The notes under the pieces were generated by a model that saw nothing but the letters and a program-made list of their open reading frames with translations, did no database searches and had not been told where the DNA came from. This document shows, one piece after another, positions 16,987 through 26,075 of a stretch of DNA of 64,000 bases (positions are counted from its first letter, which is position 1; the number at the start of each line of letters is the position of its first letter). The translations under genes were made by a program, and so were the position numbers. The stretch spans positions 65,355-129,354 of the forward strand of contig DAOSSA010000004.1 of assembly GCA_035376985.1 (NCBI GenBank), read 5' to 3'. The stretch comes from Brevifilum sp029548365 (lineage in GTDB: Bacteria > Chloroflexota > Anaerolineae > Anaerolineales > Anaerolineaceae).

Positions 16987-18109
16987 AAAGAGTCGAGGTT
17001 TGATTGGGGTGTTGTTTACTTTCCTGTTAATCACAGGATTTGCTGTCATCGTTGGTTATTTTCTGATGATGCGCGCTGTGCAGGCTGAGTTTGGGCAACC
17101 TTCGCCCAATTTGTCCCTCACACAACGGGTGATTTTCCCGGTTGAATTGTTCATCAACCGGAATGCGCTCACCAAACCGCACTCACTACTCGGTGCTGAG
17201 CAAAAATTTGTTATCAGCGAAGGTGAATCCGTGTCTATGATCTGCTTGCGCCTGGAAGGGGAAGGTTTGATATCCGATGCTGAATTATTGCGCATGTACC
17301 TGATCTATAGCGGGCTGGACCGGGCGTTAAAATCCGGTCAGTTTTCATTGAGCCCGCAAATGTCGCCTGTTCAAATTGCGGCTGCGCTTCTGGACGCGAC
17401 ACCAAAAGATGCCATTATCACTATTTTGCCCGGCTGGCGGATTGAAGAAGTGGCTGCCAATGTGGCTGCAAGCGGGCTGTCGGTGAGCGTGGAACAGTTT
17501 TTGGCGGCTGTACAGGCGCCAACACAGGAACATCTGGCGCTTCTGCAGTTGACCGGGGTGAATACACTGGAAGGGTTTTTATATCCCGGGACTTATGTGC
17601 TGCCGCGTGAATCAAGCTTGGATGATTTGCTAGTGATGATTTTGACCGAATTTTCGGGGCATGTTGATGCAAGCTTGATGGATGGATTTGCGCGCCAGGG
17701 CTTGACACTGGTTGAAGCGGTTATTTTGGCATCAATTATTGAAAGAGAGGCTGTGGTATCAGAAGAAAAGCCGCTAATTGCCTCTGTGTTTTTCAATCGT
17801 CTTGAAGCTGGCATGCGGCTTGAAACGGATCCAACCGTTCAATATGCCCTCGGGTTTGATGATGCAACACACTCCTGGTGGAAATCTCCGCTGTATCTCA
17901 ACGATTTAAAGGTTGATTCGCCATATAATACCTACCTGTATTATGGGTTGCCGCCTGGTCCAATCAGCAACCCGGATTTAGATGCGCTCAGGGGCGTTGC
18001 CTTTCCCGCAACCACTCCCTATTATTACTTCAGAGCCGCCTGTGATGGCTCTGGGCGACATAATTTTGCTATCACCTTTGAAGAACATCTGAACAATAGT
18101 TGCGAATGA
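16970..18109 (+). CDS. mltG: Endolytic murein transglycosylase MltG
   Basis: Cleaves nascent peptidoglycan strands at the outer face of the membrane, limiting glycan chain length. Counting from the ATG at 16970, one transmembrane segment lies near residues 9-33 (LIGVLFTFLLITGFAVIVGYF). A small LysM-like/N-terminal subdomain follows, containing VISEGESVSMICLRL and LKSGQFSLSP. The catalytic YceG core has LEGFLYPGTYVLP, the catalytic Glu in ILASIIEREAV, and VFFNRLEAGMRLETDPTVQYAL, then YNTYLYYGLPPGPISNP. The start codon lies inside ruvX, overlapping it by 17 bases. An in-frame start 36 bases further upstream would add a polar extension before the membrane segment. Confidence 0.93.
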   Translation: MMSSRKKSRGLIGVLFTFLLITGFAVIVGYFLMMRAVQAEFGQPSPNLSLTQRVIFPVELFINRNALTKPHSLLGAEQKFVISEGESVSMICLRLEGEGLISDAELLRMYLIYSGLDRALKSGQFSLSPQMSPVQIAAALLDATPKDAIITILPGWRIEEVAANVAASGLSVSVEQFLAAVQAPTQEHLALLQLTGVNTLEGFLYPGTYVLPRESSLDDLLVMILTEFSGHVDASLMDGFARQGLTLVEAVILASIIEREAVVSEEKPLIASVFFNRLEAGMRLETDPTVQYALGFDDATHSWWKSPLYLNDLKVDSPYNTYLYYGLPPGPISNPDLDALRGVAFPATTPYYYFRAACDGSGRHNFAITFEEHLNNSCE

Positions 18110-18132
18110 TGGAATGGTGAAGAGGGGCAATC

Positions 18133-18282
18133 ATGGCTGTACTGGGGGTTGATATCGGTGGTATGGATATAAAAGGCGCGCGAATTGACATTGATAAGGG
18201 TGTATTATTTCAGGGTCGCATCCGGATTCCCGTGCCATCCCCCGCTGATCTGGAGCAGATGCTGGATGTCATCGATGCTTGA
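18133..18282 (+). pseudogene. N-terminal stub of a ROK / polyphosphate glucokinase-like gene
   Basis: A 49-codon frame, ATG to TGA, reads MAVLGVDIGGMDIKGARID and then a segment ending RIPVPSPADLEQMLDVIDA. This is the start of a ROK-type sugar kinase: the DIGG phosphate-binding loop followed by IKGA, and RxRxPxPxP as in polyphosphate glucokinases. A complete kinase needs about 240 residues, but the frame stops and the convergent ferredoxin gene begins only 11 bases later. The rest of the gene is therefore gone, not merely frame-shifted. It lies 23 bases after mltG and has a weak ribosome-binding site, agaggggc. The stub may still be translated; I see no reason to think the peptide is active. 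Confidence 0.7.
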
Positions 18283-18293
18283 TGCTCCCCGGT

Positions 18294-18710
18294 TCAATCC
18301 TGGGTAAGCGAGCGATACCCCGGACCTTTTTGAAAATAATCATAATTGGTTTGAATATCCCTGGTGAGATCAACTTCCTCACCTTCAACAAGCAGGCGGG
18401 TGTAATCAAGGTGAACTGGATTTCCTTCGTAATCAAAGCCATCGTAGGGTTGGTCAAATCCAGGCGTCCCCTTTGGCATGGATTGCACCTCATCGCCGCG
18501 GGCGACAAACCTTGCAGGAACGTCATCTTCTGGGAAAATCGCATCAAAGGGACATTCGGAGACACAAGCGCCACAGTCGATGCATGTTGATGGGTCAATA
18601 TAAAACGAGGGCCACTCCTCCTGAGGCTTACCGGGGATGATGCATTCTACAGGGCATACGGTGACGCAGCTGCCTTCGCGCACACACAGGTTTGTGATTA
18701 TATGAGTCAT
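18294..18710 (-). CDS. Ferredoxin with two Fe-S cluster motifs and a C-terminal extension
   Basis: A 138-residue electron carrier. The first cluster region holds Cys9, Cys15, Cys19 and Cys23 in LCVREGSCVTVCPVEC, spacing close to that of seven-iron ferredoxins. The second has a classical C-x2-C-x2-C-x3-C-P run, Cys43-46-49-53, in CIDCGACVSECPFDAI. The last 75 residues are acidic and Tyr-rich (GFDQPYDGFDYEGN) and have no cysteines. The start at 18710 has ggag upstream; an in-frame upstream methionine would overlap the divergent transporter gene. It converges with the kinase stub. Redox partners cannot be deduced from neighbours. Confidence 0.9.
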   Translation of the reverse strand: MTHIITNLCVREGSCVTVCPVECIIPGKPQEEWPSFYIDPSTCIDCGACVSECPFDAIFPEDDVPARFVARGDEVQSMPKGTPGFDQPYDGFDYEGNPVHLDYTRLLVEGEEVDLTRDIQTNYDYFQKGPGYRSLTQD

Positions 18711-18796
18711 GGATTCTCCAATGTTGTAGATTTCGTGGATTTTAGTGGCGCGGGCTGACTTTGTCAAGCGCGCCGATTGCATTACAATTATACTTG

Positions 18797-19756
18797 ATGC
18801 ATACTTCAGACTCGCGATTTAAGCAATACCAGCCTGTGTTGGCAACAACTGCAGGGATTTTTTTCGTCTCAACGGCGTCTATTTTTATCCGTTTTGCGCA
18901 GCAAGAGGCCTCATCGATTGTAATTGCTGCAGCAAGGATGGTGATTGCCAGTTTGGTGCTGATACCCATTGCCTGGATCCGGTACCGCAGGGAGTGGAAA
19001 AGCCTTTCACGCGCGGATCTGTTCAAAGGATGCTTGGCGGGCTTATTCCTTGCGCTGCATTTTGCTGCATGGATCAGCTCTTTAGAACTTACATCGATTG
19101 CCAGTTCAGTGGTGCTGGTGACCACGACGCCGTTGTGGGTGGCTTTGCTTTCGCCTTTTATCTTGAAAGAGCCGATCCGAAGATCGGTGTTGCTTGGATT
19201 GCTGATCTCGATTGCTGGCGGTGTTGTCGTAGGGCTCGGGCATGCGTGCCAGTTGGTACAGGGTGAATTTGTCTGCCAGGTCCAGACCTTCGACAGACAG
19301 ACCCTGTTGGGGAATTTCTTGGCTTTATTTGGCGCCTGGATGGCGGCAGGGTATATGATCATTGGCCGCCAATTAAGGAAAAAATTGAACACGATCTCTT
19401 ATACCGCCCTGGTGTACGGTGTTTCTGCGCTCCTTTTGGTAATCCTGGCGCTGATTGAGGCAGAGCCGATCCTGTCCTATTCAGGCATTACGTATGGTTG
19501 GCTGATTGCATTGGGCATCTTCCCCCAATTGCTGGGACATTCGCTATTAAACTGGGCTTTGAAACATATCTCAGCCACCTATGTTGCCCTAACTTTATTG
19601 GGTGAGCCGATTGGAACGATTATCCTGGCGATGATCTTCCTTAAAGAAAGACCCTCACTCCTGGAAGGTGTGGGGTCTGTATTCATTATGGTCGGAATTG
19701 TGATCGGGTCAATCCGTCGTGTGAAACGGATCAATGGGGCAGAACCCGCCCCTTAG
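18797..19756 (+). CDS. EamA/DMT-family permease
   Basis: A 319-residue integral membrane protein with ten predicted spans arranged as two EamA repeats of five. Family features include FFVSTASIFIRFAQ in the first span, LHFAAWISSLELTSIASSVVLVTTTPLWVALLS in the first half, and LGHSLLNWALKHISATYVALTLLGEPIGTIIL closing the second. Such permeases export metabolites or amino acids; the substrate here is unknown. A TACAAT/TATACT box lies only a few bases before ATG 18797, so the message may be almost leaderless. An alternative start 36 bases upstream would lie over that promoter. The 3' end overlaps malQ on the other strand by 26 bases. Confidence 0.88.
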   Translation: MHTSDSRFKQYQPVLATTAGIFFVSTASIFIRFAQQEASSIVIAAARMVIASLVLIPIAWIRYRREWKSLSRADLFKGCLAGLFLALHFAAWISSLELTSIASSVVLVTTTPLWVALLSPFILKEPIRRSVLLGLLISIAGGVVVGLGHACQLVQGEFVCQVQTFDRQTLLGNFLALFGAWMAAGYMIIGRQLRKKLNTISYTALVYGVSALLLVILALIEAEPILSYSGITYGWLIALGIFPQLLGHSLLNWALKHISATYVALTLLGEPIGTIILAMIFLKERPSLLEGVGSVFIMVGIVIGSIRRVKRINGAEPAP

Positions 19757-21290
19757 TTTCTTCCAGGACTGCTTTGTGGATGGCGTCCTTTTCGGATTGC
19801 GGTAATCGCCCGTAGAGGTGATTGGTTTCGTGTAGTCGTTGAGTTATGCTCTCAGTGATGGCATCAGGGTGCATCCGCCAGATCCAATTTCCAGAGGAAG
19901 TTCCCGGGAAGTTCATCCTTGCCCAGGAGCCCAGGCTGAGAACATCCTGCATGGGCGCCAAAACCCAGTCAGCCACCGAACCCCACAGGGCCCTGATCAT
20001 TGACCAGGCAATATCATGACCGGAGCGCGCCAGGTAACGCCGACAGAAGTCCTGTTCCCGTTCGGGCGCAGACTCATACCAACCCCGGGTTGTGTTATTG
20101 TCATGGGTGCCGGTGTAGGCGACACAATTTAACGGGTAATTATGAGGCAGGAAGTCGTCATCCGGATCGGATGCAAAAGCGAACTGGAGTATTTTCATAC
20201 CGGGCAGATTGTAGTTATCACGCATTTTGAGGACCGGATCTGTGATCACGCCCAGATCTTCAGCGATGATGGGCAGTTCACCTAATTGATCTTTGATCGC
20301 TTCAAAGAATCCTTCACCAGGGCCTTTTACCCAGCGACCGATAACCGCATTTTCGTTGCCAAAGGGCACCTCCCAGTAAGCTTCAAATCCCCGGAAGTGA
20401 TCCAGTCGGACAATATCAACCTGAGATAACACCGATTTCAAACGGGAAAGCCACCATTGATACCCATCAGCTTGATGGACATCCCATTTATATAACGGGT
20501 TACCCCACAATTGCCCGGTTACCGAAAAATAATCCGGAGGAACGCCAGCCACCACCTCTGGATAGCCTTCTTCATCCAGGTAAAACAGGTCTTTGTTCAT
20601 CCACACATCGGCGCTATCATAGGCGACAAAGATCGGGATGTCACCGATAATGCGAACGCCCTTTTTGTGGGCATAATCTCTCAATGCTGTCCATTGACGA
20701 TGGAAAATAAATTGCTGAAAGGATTGAAATTCGATGGCTGCCTGAGAATCCTTGGCGAACCTGGCTAATGCTTTTTGCTCCCGTTTTCTCAAAGGTTCGG
20801 GCCATTCACTCCAGGAACCACCACCCTGAGTTTGTTTGATCGCCATAAAAATCGTATAAGGAGCCAACCAATCTTTACAGGTATCTTTGAATTTCTCAAA
20901 TTCTGCTTGCAAAGCTGGGCTGGCTGTTTTCCTAAAATGATCAAAGCTCCGTTGTAATAATTTAATCTTCCATTGGATCACAAGCCCATAATCAACCTCT
21001 TCAAGTGGAAAATTGGGTCTGTCCCTCAGGTCTGATTTGGTTAGCAAGCCCTGGTCGAGCAATATGGTCGCGCTGATCAGGTAGGGATTCCCTGCAAAAG
21101 CAGAAAAGCACTGGTAAGGGGAATCTGCATAACCTGTAGGGCCTAAGGGTAAAACCTGCCATAATTGGCATCCAGACCGACTTAGAAAATCAATCCAGCG
21201 GTAGGCATCAGGGCCCAGATCACCAATGCCGTCTGGGCTGGGCAGGCTGGTGGGGTGGAGGATAACTCCTGAGGCGCGATTAAGTTCCAT
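19731..21290 (-). CDS. malQ: 4-alpha-glucanotransferase (amylomaltase, GH77)
   Basis: Moves alpha-1,4-glucan segments between acceptors, used in starch, glycogen and maltodextrin metabolism. The 519 residues are typical. GH77 motifs are in order: GVILHPTSLPSPDGIGDLGP at the start, GDIPIFVAYDSADVW, the nucleophile region DIVRLDHFRGFEAYW, the acid/base Glu in IIAEDLGVITD, and the third carboxylate in YTGTHDNNTTRGWY. It is the last gene of a minus-strand run and follows glgA by nine bases, so glycogen synthesis and glucan remodelling are co-expressed. A glycogen branching enzyme or phosphorylase gene is not in the window. Confidence 0.96.
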   Translation of the reverse strand: MELNRASGVILHPTSLPSPDGIGDLGPDAYRWIDFLSRSGCQLWQVLPLGPTGYADSPYQCFSAFAGNPYLISATILLDQGLLTKSDLRDRPNFPLEEVDYGLVIQWKIKLLQRSFDHFRKTASPALQAEFEKFKDTCKDWLAPYTIFMAIKQTQGGGSWSEWPEPLRKREQKALARFAKDSQAAIEFQSFQQFIFHRQWTALRDYAHKKGVRIIGDIPIFVAYDSADVWMNKDLFYLDEEGYPEVVAGVPPDYFSVTGQLWGNPLYKWDVHQADGYQWWLSRLKSVLSQVDIVRLDHFRGFEAYWEVPFGNENAVIGRWVKGPGEGFFEAIKDQLGELPIIAEDLGVITDPVLKMRDNYNLPGMKILQFAFASDPDDDFLPHNYPLNCVAYTGTHDNNTTRGWYESAPEREQDFCRRYLARSGHDIAWSMIRALWGSVADWVLAPMQDVLSLGSWARMNFPGTSSGNWIWRMHPDAITESITQRLHETNHLYGRLPQSEKDAIHKAVLEETKGRVLPH

Positions 21291-21299
21291 TGGCTACTC

Positions 21300-22772
21300 C
21301 TAAGCAGCTAGATTTCGCTGGTTGGTAAGTTCCAGATATATATCGATATATTTTTGGGCTGAATTTTCCCATGAAAAATCCATTTTCATTCCATTGCGCT
21401 GGATATTTTCCCATAATTCAGGTTGGTTAAAATAACGGATGGCACGTGTAACGGCATCCGCAAAGGCTGAAGGATAGGGCTTTGCAAACAAGAAACCGGT
21501 GCCACCATCGACCTGGCGGGAAACAGGCAGGATGGTGTCAGCCAAGCCGCCGGTCTTTCGGGCGATGGGGACACAACCGTAAAGCATGGCGATCATTTGT
21601 GACAGACCGCAGGGCTCGTATCTCGATGGCATCAAGAACATGTCTGCGCCCGCATAAAGTTGATGAGCGAGTTTATTGTCGTAATCAATCACTGCGCGCA
21701 CACGTTCTGGGAACCGGGTTTCCAGCTCGCGGGCAAGATTTTCAACAAAGGGGGTTCCGGTCCCCAGGATAATTGCCTGCCAGGGAAGCTCCTGGCAATA
21801 TGCCAAACCCTTTAATGCGATATCAATCCCCTTTTGAGGGTCCATTCGGCTGATGAGAGTCATCAGCGGCACCCGATCGTCTTCAGAGAGCTTGATTATG
21901 GATTGCAGAGCGCGTTTATTTTCCAAACGCATGGAAAGTGACTGGTCTGAAAAGTTTCGCTGGATATGGGGATCGTTTTCAGGATCCCACATGGTTGTGT
22001 CGAGCCCATTGATGATACCGGTCAATGCAGATTTTCGAGTTTTCAGGAAATCCTCCAACCCACAGCCAAATTCTGGTGTGAGGATCTCTTTTGCATAATT
22101 TGGTGAGACTGCAACGATTTTGTCTGCATGCAACAAACCCAGCGGCAGTGGAGCATGGCGCGCCCAGTCGGGGAGCAATGTGTTTTGAGTGGGTGGCAAT
22201 CCATAGTCTGTCAGACTTTGCTGTATGCCATAGCCCATGAAGGGCAGGTTGTGTAAATTGTGGAGGGTTTTAGTTCTGGCAAGCGGAGCAGAATGTTTTG
22301 CAAATTCCTTCAGGGCATAGATGGCAATGGCAGTGTGCCAGTCATTGGCATGGAGGATATCAAGGCGCCAATTGAGGAAATCTGCCAATCCCAGGGCTGC
22401 CAGCGAAAAAAAGACGTATTTTTCACCATCCTCGCTGGTGATGAGTGAATAAACCTGAAGCTCCGCCGCAATTGGAGCACCATCCAGGAAGTAGATTGGA
22501 TATTCGCTGTCAGCACAACGATAAACCTGGCAAGGAATGGTCTCCTCTTTTTTTGCAACAGGGAATTCACCGAGAAATTCGACCTGAAAACCTTTCTTTT
22601 TGATGGCTTGATGATAGGGCAGGGCAACACGGATATCGATAGGGTGGGAATCGGGATGCTGTTTTGCAATATGGTGAATGGCAGCGGGCAGGGCGCCAGC
22701 GACATCGCCCAAACCGCCAATTTTCACAAAGGGTTCAGATTCTGCAGCAACGAAGAGGACATTAACCGTCAC
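21300..22772 (-). CDS. glgA: Glycogen synthase (GT5)
   Basis: Elongates alpha-1,4-glucan from a nucleotide-glucose donor. The 490-residue protein has the N-terminal GT5 signature MTVNVLFVAAESEPFVKIGGLGDV with the K-x-G-G-L loop (Lys17), ILHANDWHTAI, and the donor site ISRMDPQKGIDIAL. The C-terminal motif is MPSRYEPCGLSQMIAMLYGCVPIARKTGGL. A bacterial GT5 enzyme usually uses ADP-glucose; that specificity is assumed, not visible. Its start lies 18 bases after the amidohydrolase-CYTH gene and its end nine bases before malQ, consistent with one operon. Confidence 0.95.
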   Translation of the reverse strand: MTVNVLFVAAESEPFVKIGGLGDVAGALPAAIHHIAKQHPDSHPIDIRVALPYHQAIKKKGFQVEFLGEFPVAKKEETIPCQVYRCADSEYPIYFLDGAPIAAELQVYSLITSEDGEKYVFFSLAALGLADFLNWRLDILHANDWHTAIAIYALKEFAKHSAPLARTKTLHNLHNLPFMGYGIQQSLTDYGLPPTQNTLLPDWARHAPLPLGLLHADKIVAVSPNYAKEILTPEFGCGLEDFLKTRKSALTGIINGLDTTMWDPENDPHIQRNFSDQSLSMRLENKRALQSIIKLSEDDRVPLMTLISRMDPQKGIDIALKGLAYCQELPWQAIILGTGTPFVENLARELETRFPERVRAVIDYDNKLAHQLYAGADMFLMPSRYEPCGLSQMIAMLYGCVPIARKTGGLADTILPVSRQVDGGTGFLFAKPYPSAFADAVTRAIRYFNQPELWENIQRNGMKMDFSWENSAQKYIDIYLELTNQRNLAA

Positions 22773-22790
22773 GGACGAACCACCTTTTCT

Positions 22791-24779
22791 CTACCGCGAT
22801 GAAAAATATGCTTGAACAATTTCAATGTAATCCTGAGATTCTGCCATTTCAGAAGAAGCACCCAGATATTCGATCAATTCCTGGATCGTATTTGATTTTC
22901 GGATTGCATCTTCCCTGCTCCAGGTACGGCTTTTGACCTCCAGGAAATGACCTAAATCAGGGTTAATCAGCGTGTCGATATTGATGTAGAAATCGGTGCC
23001 CTTGTATTGGATTTTGAAGCGGAGTCGATTCTTTTCAATGTCGATTTCACGAGCGGGAGCGAAATATTCGCGGTAAAACCGTAGAGAATGGGTGGCCGGG
23101 GCATAATAGCGACTGCGGGACAGGACAACATCATGCTCAAAGGTATCTTCTGAAGAAACGCCTACCAGGGTCAAGCGGCTGCGCACATGAGTGTCCTTGC
23201 CCTCCCTGCTGACAAATTCATCTTCCCGGTAGCGTAAGCGCCCTTCGCTTTCGTCTTCGAAGAAGAAATATGTGTCATATTCGCGGTAATGCCGGGTGTA
23301 TTCAACGTCGATAGCATCTTTTTCAAGGGCTTTGATGATTGTATCGGGATCGTTGATGCGTACCTTTGATTGGACTTCAAAGCTCTCTTCTTCCATTGCG
23401 CCACCAATTGCAATGAGCTTGGACAGCACTGAGCGTTCGCGTTTGATGAGGAAGGCATCGATTTCTCTTGCATAGGACCGGGCTTCCAGGATCAATTGAC
23501 GTTCATCCAGGGTGAGCAGATCGCGATCGCGCATCAGCCAGCGGCCATTGACCATCACATCACTGACGTCGGTTGATTTTGCCGCGTAGATCACCTGGGC
23601 GTAAACCCCGTCGGGGTTATGTTTGAAATTTGGAGAATTGTGCAACTCATCAATTCCAATCAGAATCAGGTCTGCCCGTTTTCCAGCGACAAGGGAGCCT
23701 ATCAGATGGTCTAAATGGATTGCTTTCGCTCCCATACTGGTAGCCATGGCCAGGGTCTGCCGGGCAGGGAGGGCAGTGGGGTCGCCCGAGACGCATTTTG
23801 CAATCATAGATGCCAGGCGAATCTCTTCGATCATATCCAGGTCGTTATTGGAAGCCGGCCCATCGGTGCCAATGCCCACGTTCAAGCCCAGCTCGAGCAT
23901 GCGGGTGACATTGGCGAACCCGGAAGCCAGCTTCAGGTTTGAGGAAGGGTTATGGGCAACACCAGCGCCCGCATTCTTGATGGTTCGCATCTCGCCCTCG
24001 TCAATATGCACGCAATGCGCCGCGATCACTTTGGCATCAAAAACCCCCCGCTTTCGGATGTAGGGTACCACGGGCATCCCAAATTCTTTACGGATGTTCT
24101 CAACTTCGTTTGAGGTTTCGGCAATATGTGTATGTAAGGGGGCATCGTATTTTTGAGCCAGCTGTGTGCAGGCGAAGAAGATTTCATCCGTACAGGTATA
24201 GGGTGCGTGGGGAGCAACTGATGGCACGATCAGGGGATGGTCTTTCCAGGCCTTGATAAATTCTTCTGCCGCTGCAAGCGATTCTTCGTAAGAAGTTGCA
24301 TCCGGTGTGGGGAATTTTAAAACGGTCTGTGAACAAATTGCTCGTAAGCCTGCTTCTGCTGTCGCTTCGGCAATGTCGTGTTCAAAATAATACATATCCA
24401 CAAAAGTGGTCACCCCGGTGCGGATGGATTCGGCGCAAGCAAGCTTGGTTCCCAGGCGGACAAATTCTGGCGAAACAAATTCTCTTTCGACAGGCATCAT
24501 GTAACCCATCAACCATACGTCCAACCGGAGGTCATCCGCCAGTCCGCGCAACAGGGTCATGGGGACATGGGTATGGGCGTTGATTAAGCCGGGCATAAGG
24601 ATCTTTCCCTGGCAGTCCAGTAAATTTTCTGCCTGATAGGCATTTTGAATTTCTTCCTGCCTTCCAACAGCAAGGATGCTGTCGCCGGAGACAACCACAG
24701 CGCCAGTTTCGTATAGATTAAACTTATCATCCATTGTGAGGACAATGGCGTTGGTTAATATCCAATCTGCGTGTATCAT
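22791..24779 (-). CDS. Fusion: SsnA/MtaD-type amidohydrolase + CYTH domain
   Basis: Residues 1 to about 440 are a metal-dependent amidohydrolase of the 5-methylthioadenosine/S-adenosylhomocysteine deaminase and chlorohydrolase group. Metal ligands appear in LINAHTH (His69, His71), PLHTHIAETSNE, AAHCVHIDE and GIGTDGPASNNDLDM. From about residue 455 a CYTH-type domain of roughly 190 residues follows, with FEVQSKVRI near its start, repeated charged strands (RLRYREDEF, RLRFKIQYKGTDFYI) and FLEVKSRTW near its end. CYTH domains bind triphosphates or nucleotides. The canonical E-x-E-x-K is E-V-Q-S-K here, so catalysis is uncertain. The gene overlaps the upstream cinA stop by four bases (ATGA) and precedes glgA. 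Confidence 0.85.
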   Translation of the reverse strand: MIHADWILTNAIVLTMDDKFNLYETGAVVVSGDSILAVGRQEEIQNAYQAENLLDCQGKILMPGLINAHTHVPMTLLRGLADDLRLDVWLMGYMMPVEREFVSPEFVRLGTKLACAESIRTGVTTFVDMYYFEHDIAEATAEAGLRAICSQTVLKFPTPDATSYEESLAAAEEFIKAWKDHPLIVPSVAPHAPYTCTDEIFFACTQLAQKYDAPLHTHIAETSNEVENIRKEFGMPVVPYIRKRGVFDAKVIAAHCVHIDEGEMRTIKNAGAGVAHNPSSNLKLASGFANVTRMLELGLNVGIGTDGPASNNDLDMIEEIRLASMIAKCVSGDPTALPARQTLAMATSMGAKAIHLDHLIGSLVAGKRADLILIGIDELHNSPNFKHNPDGVYAQVIYAAKSTDVSDVMVNGRWLMRDRDLLTLDERQLILEARSYAREIDAFLIKRERSVLSKLIAIGGAMEEESFEVQSKVRINDPDTIIKALEKDAIDVEYTRHYREYDTYFFFEDESEGRLRYREDEFVSREGKDTHVRSRLTLVGVSSEDTFEHDVVLSRSRYYAPATHSLRFYREYFAPAREIDIEKNRLRFKIQYKGTDFYINIDTLINPDLGHFLEVKSRTWSREDAIRKSNTIQELIEYLGASSEMAESQDYIEIVQAYFSSR

Positions 24780-25960
24780 TTTGTTTCCCTTTCAAAACCA
24801 CCTGTGATGTCTCTTAGATAGCGCCTCAGGAATTCCAGCCCGACATGCTTTGCCCAAATCTGAGCATGTTGAATGGGTCCACCGTAAAACCTCGTTACGC
24901 TGGCTGTTTCACCGGTGCACTGCAGTGCCAGATGGAGCGTGAGGTAATCGTTAATATTGATGGCAATTCCAAACACAAGACTTTCAGTGAAAGCCATGTA
25001 TTCAGAAGCAACGGTTTTTCTTAATGTCGCCATATCGATTGGCGCTGAAAGCTGGGATTCAATGAATGCAATATTGGCCTCGTCTGCAGGAGAAAAAAGC
25101 CTTAATTCTTCCTCAAACCCCGCGATGATGACCCGCAACTGTAAATTATTTTCTTGCAACAAAGCTGTAACGATGCTATCGAGGGTTTCACCATCACGAC
25201 CATAAATATTGTCTCCCAGGCGTTGGTACAGGTCGTCAATGATTGGAATCATCAACTGGTCTGCTTCCTGTTCAGAGCTGGCTTTTGCCGTGATGCGTAC
25301 ATCTACCTGCCCGGGATGAGCCAGCAGGCCAACGGAGGGATTGGATTTTCCTTCCAGGTCAGCGATGATTTCGTCGATTACCGATTCTCCCATGGAGGCG
25401 ACGTGTAAAACAGCGGCTTTGATGATGTGCGCTTCCAGTTGAAAACGCTGTTTCAAGAAGGGAATAACAGCGTGATGAAGGAGGTGTTTCATCTCCTGGG
25501 GGACGCCAGGCAATGAAACAATAAATCTCGAATCCTGTTCAACGATGAAGCAGGGTGCGGTGCCAACCGGGTTGCGAATGGGGATGGCATTTTCAGGAAT
25601 AAAAGCCTGTCGACGGTTATTTTCTGTTGGCTTCCTCCCAAAATTTTGATATCTTTCTACAATTTGTTCCCACAACTCATCGAGGAAAACCAGCTGGCGG
25701 CCTACGGCATCAGCGACAGCCTGGCGGGTCGGGTCATCGATGGTGGGTCCCAATCCGCCTGTGGTGATGATGATGTCCGCGCGTTGCAAACCTTCTTTAA
25801 TCGTATTGGCAATGCGGTTCGGGTTGTCACCGATTGTTGTGATGCGATAGATATCAATGCCATGATCTCGCATTGTTCGGGCGATGTATGTGGAATTGGT
25901 ATCTGTGATTTCCCCGAGAAGAAGCTCGGTACCGATAGTAATTATTTCTAATGTGGGCAT
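24776..25960 (-). CDS. cinA: CinA-like protein with altered C-terminal domain
   Basis: The N-terminal 170 residues are a clear CinA/MoaB-fold domain: LEIITIGTELLLGEITDTNS, ITTIGDNPNRI, ADIIITTGGLGPTIDDPTRQAVA and SLPGVPQEMKHLL. In other bacteria this part hydrolyses ADP-ribose or NAD-related pyrophosphates. The C-terminal region (about 250-394) sits where the nicotinamide-mononucleotide deamidase domain belongs, but the hallmark SCTGG motif is missing; the equivalent stretch reads VIIAGFEEELRLF. Deamidase activity is therefore unlikely. The start follows agagga. It is first in the run cinA, amidohydrolase-CYTH, glgA, malQ. Confidence 0.87.
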   Translation of the reverse strand: MPTLEIITIGTELLLGEITDTNSTYIARTMRDHGIDIYRITTIGDNPNRIANTIKEGLQRADIIITTGGLGPTIDDPTRQAVADAVGRQLVFLDELWEQIVERYQNFGRKPTENNRRQAFIPENAIPIRNPVGTAPCFIVEQDSRFIVSLPGVPQEMKHLLHHAVIPFLKQRFQLEAHIIKAAVLHVASMGESVIDEIIADLEGKSNPSVGLLAHPGQVDVRITAKASSEQEADQLMIPIIDDLYQRLGDNIYGRDGETLDSIVTALLQENNLQLRVIIAGFEEELRLFSPADEANIAFIESQLSAPIDMATLRKTVASEYMAFTESLVFGIAININDYLTLHLALQCTGETASVTRFYGGPIQHAQIWAKHVGLEFLRRYLRDITGGFERETK

Positions 25961-26075
25961 AATTCCTCTGCATTGATTTTATCCCAAAATTTGGACTTAA
26001 TCTGCATCTGGAGAAGTTTCCTTGATGGGGTATATTTTAATAGAATAAGATTAACCCATATACGGAAAAAGATAA

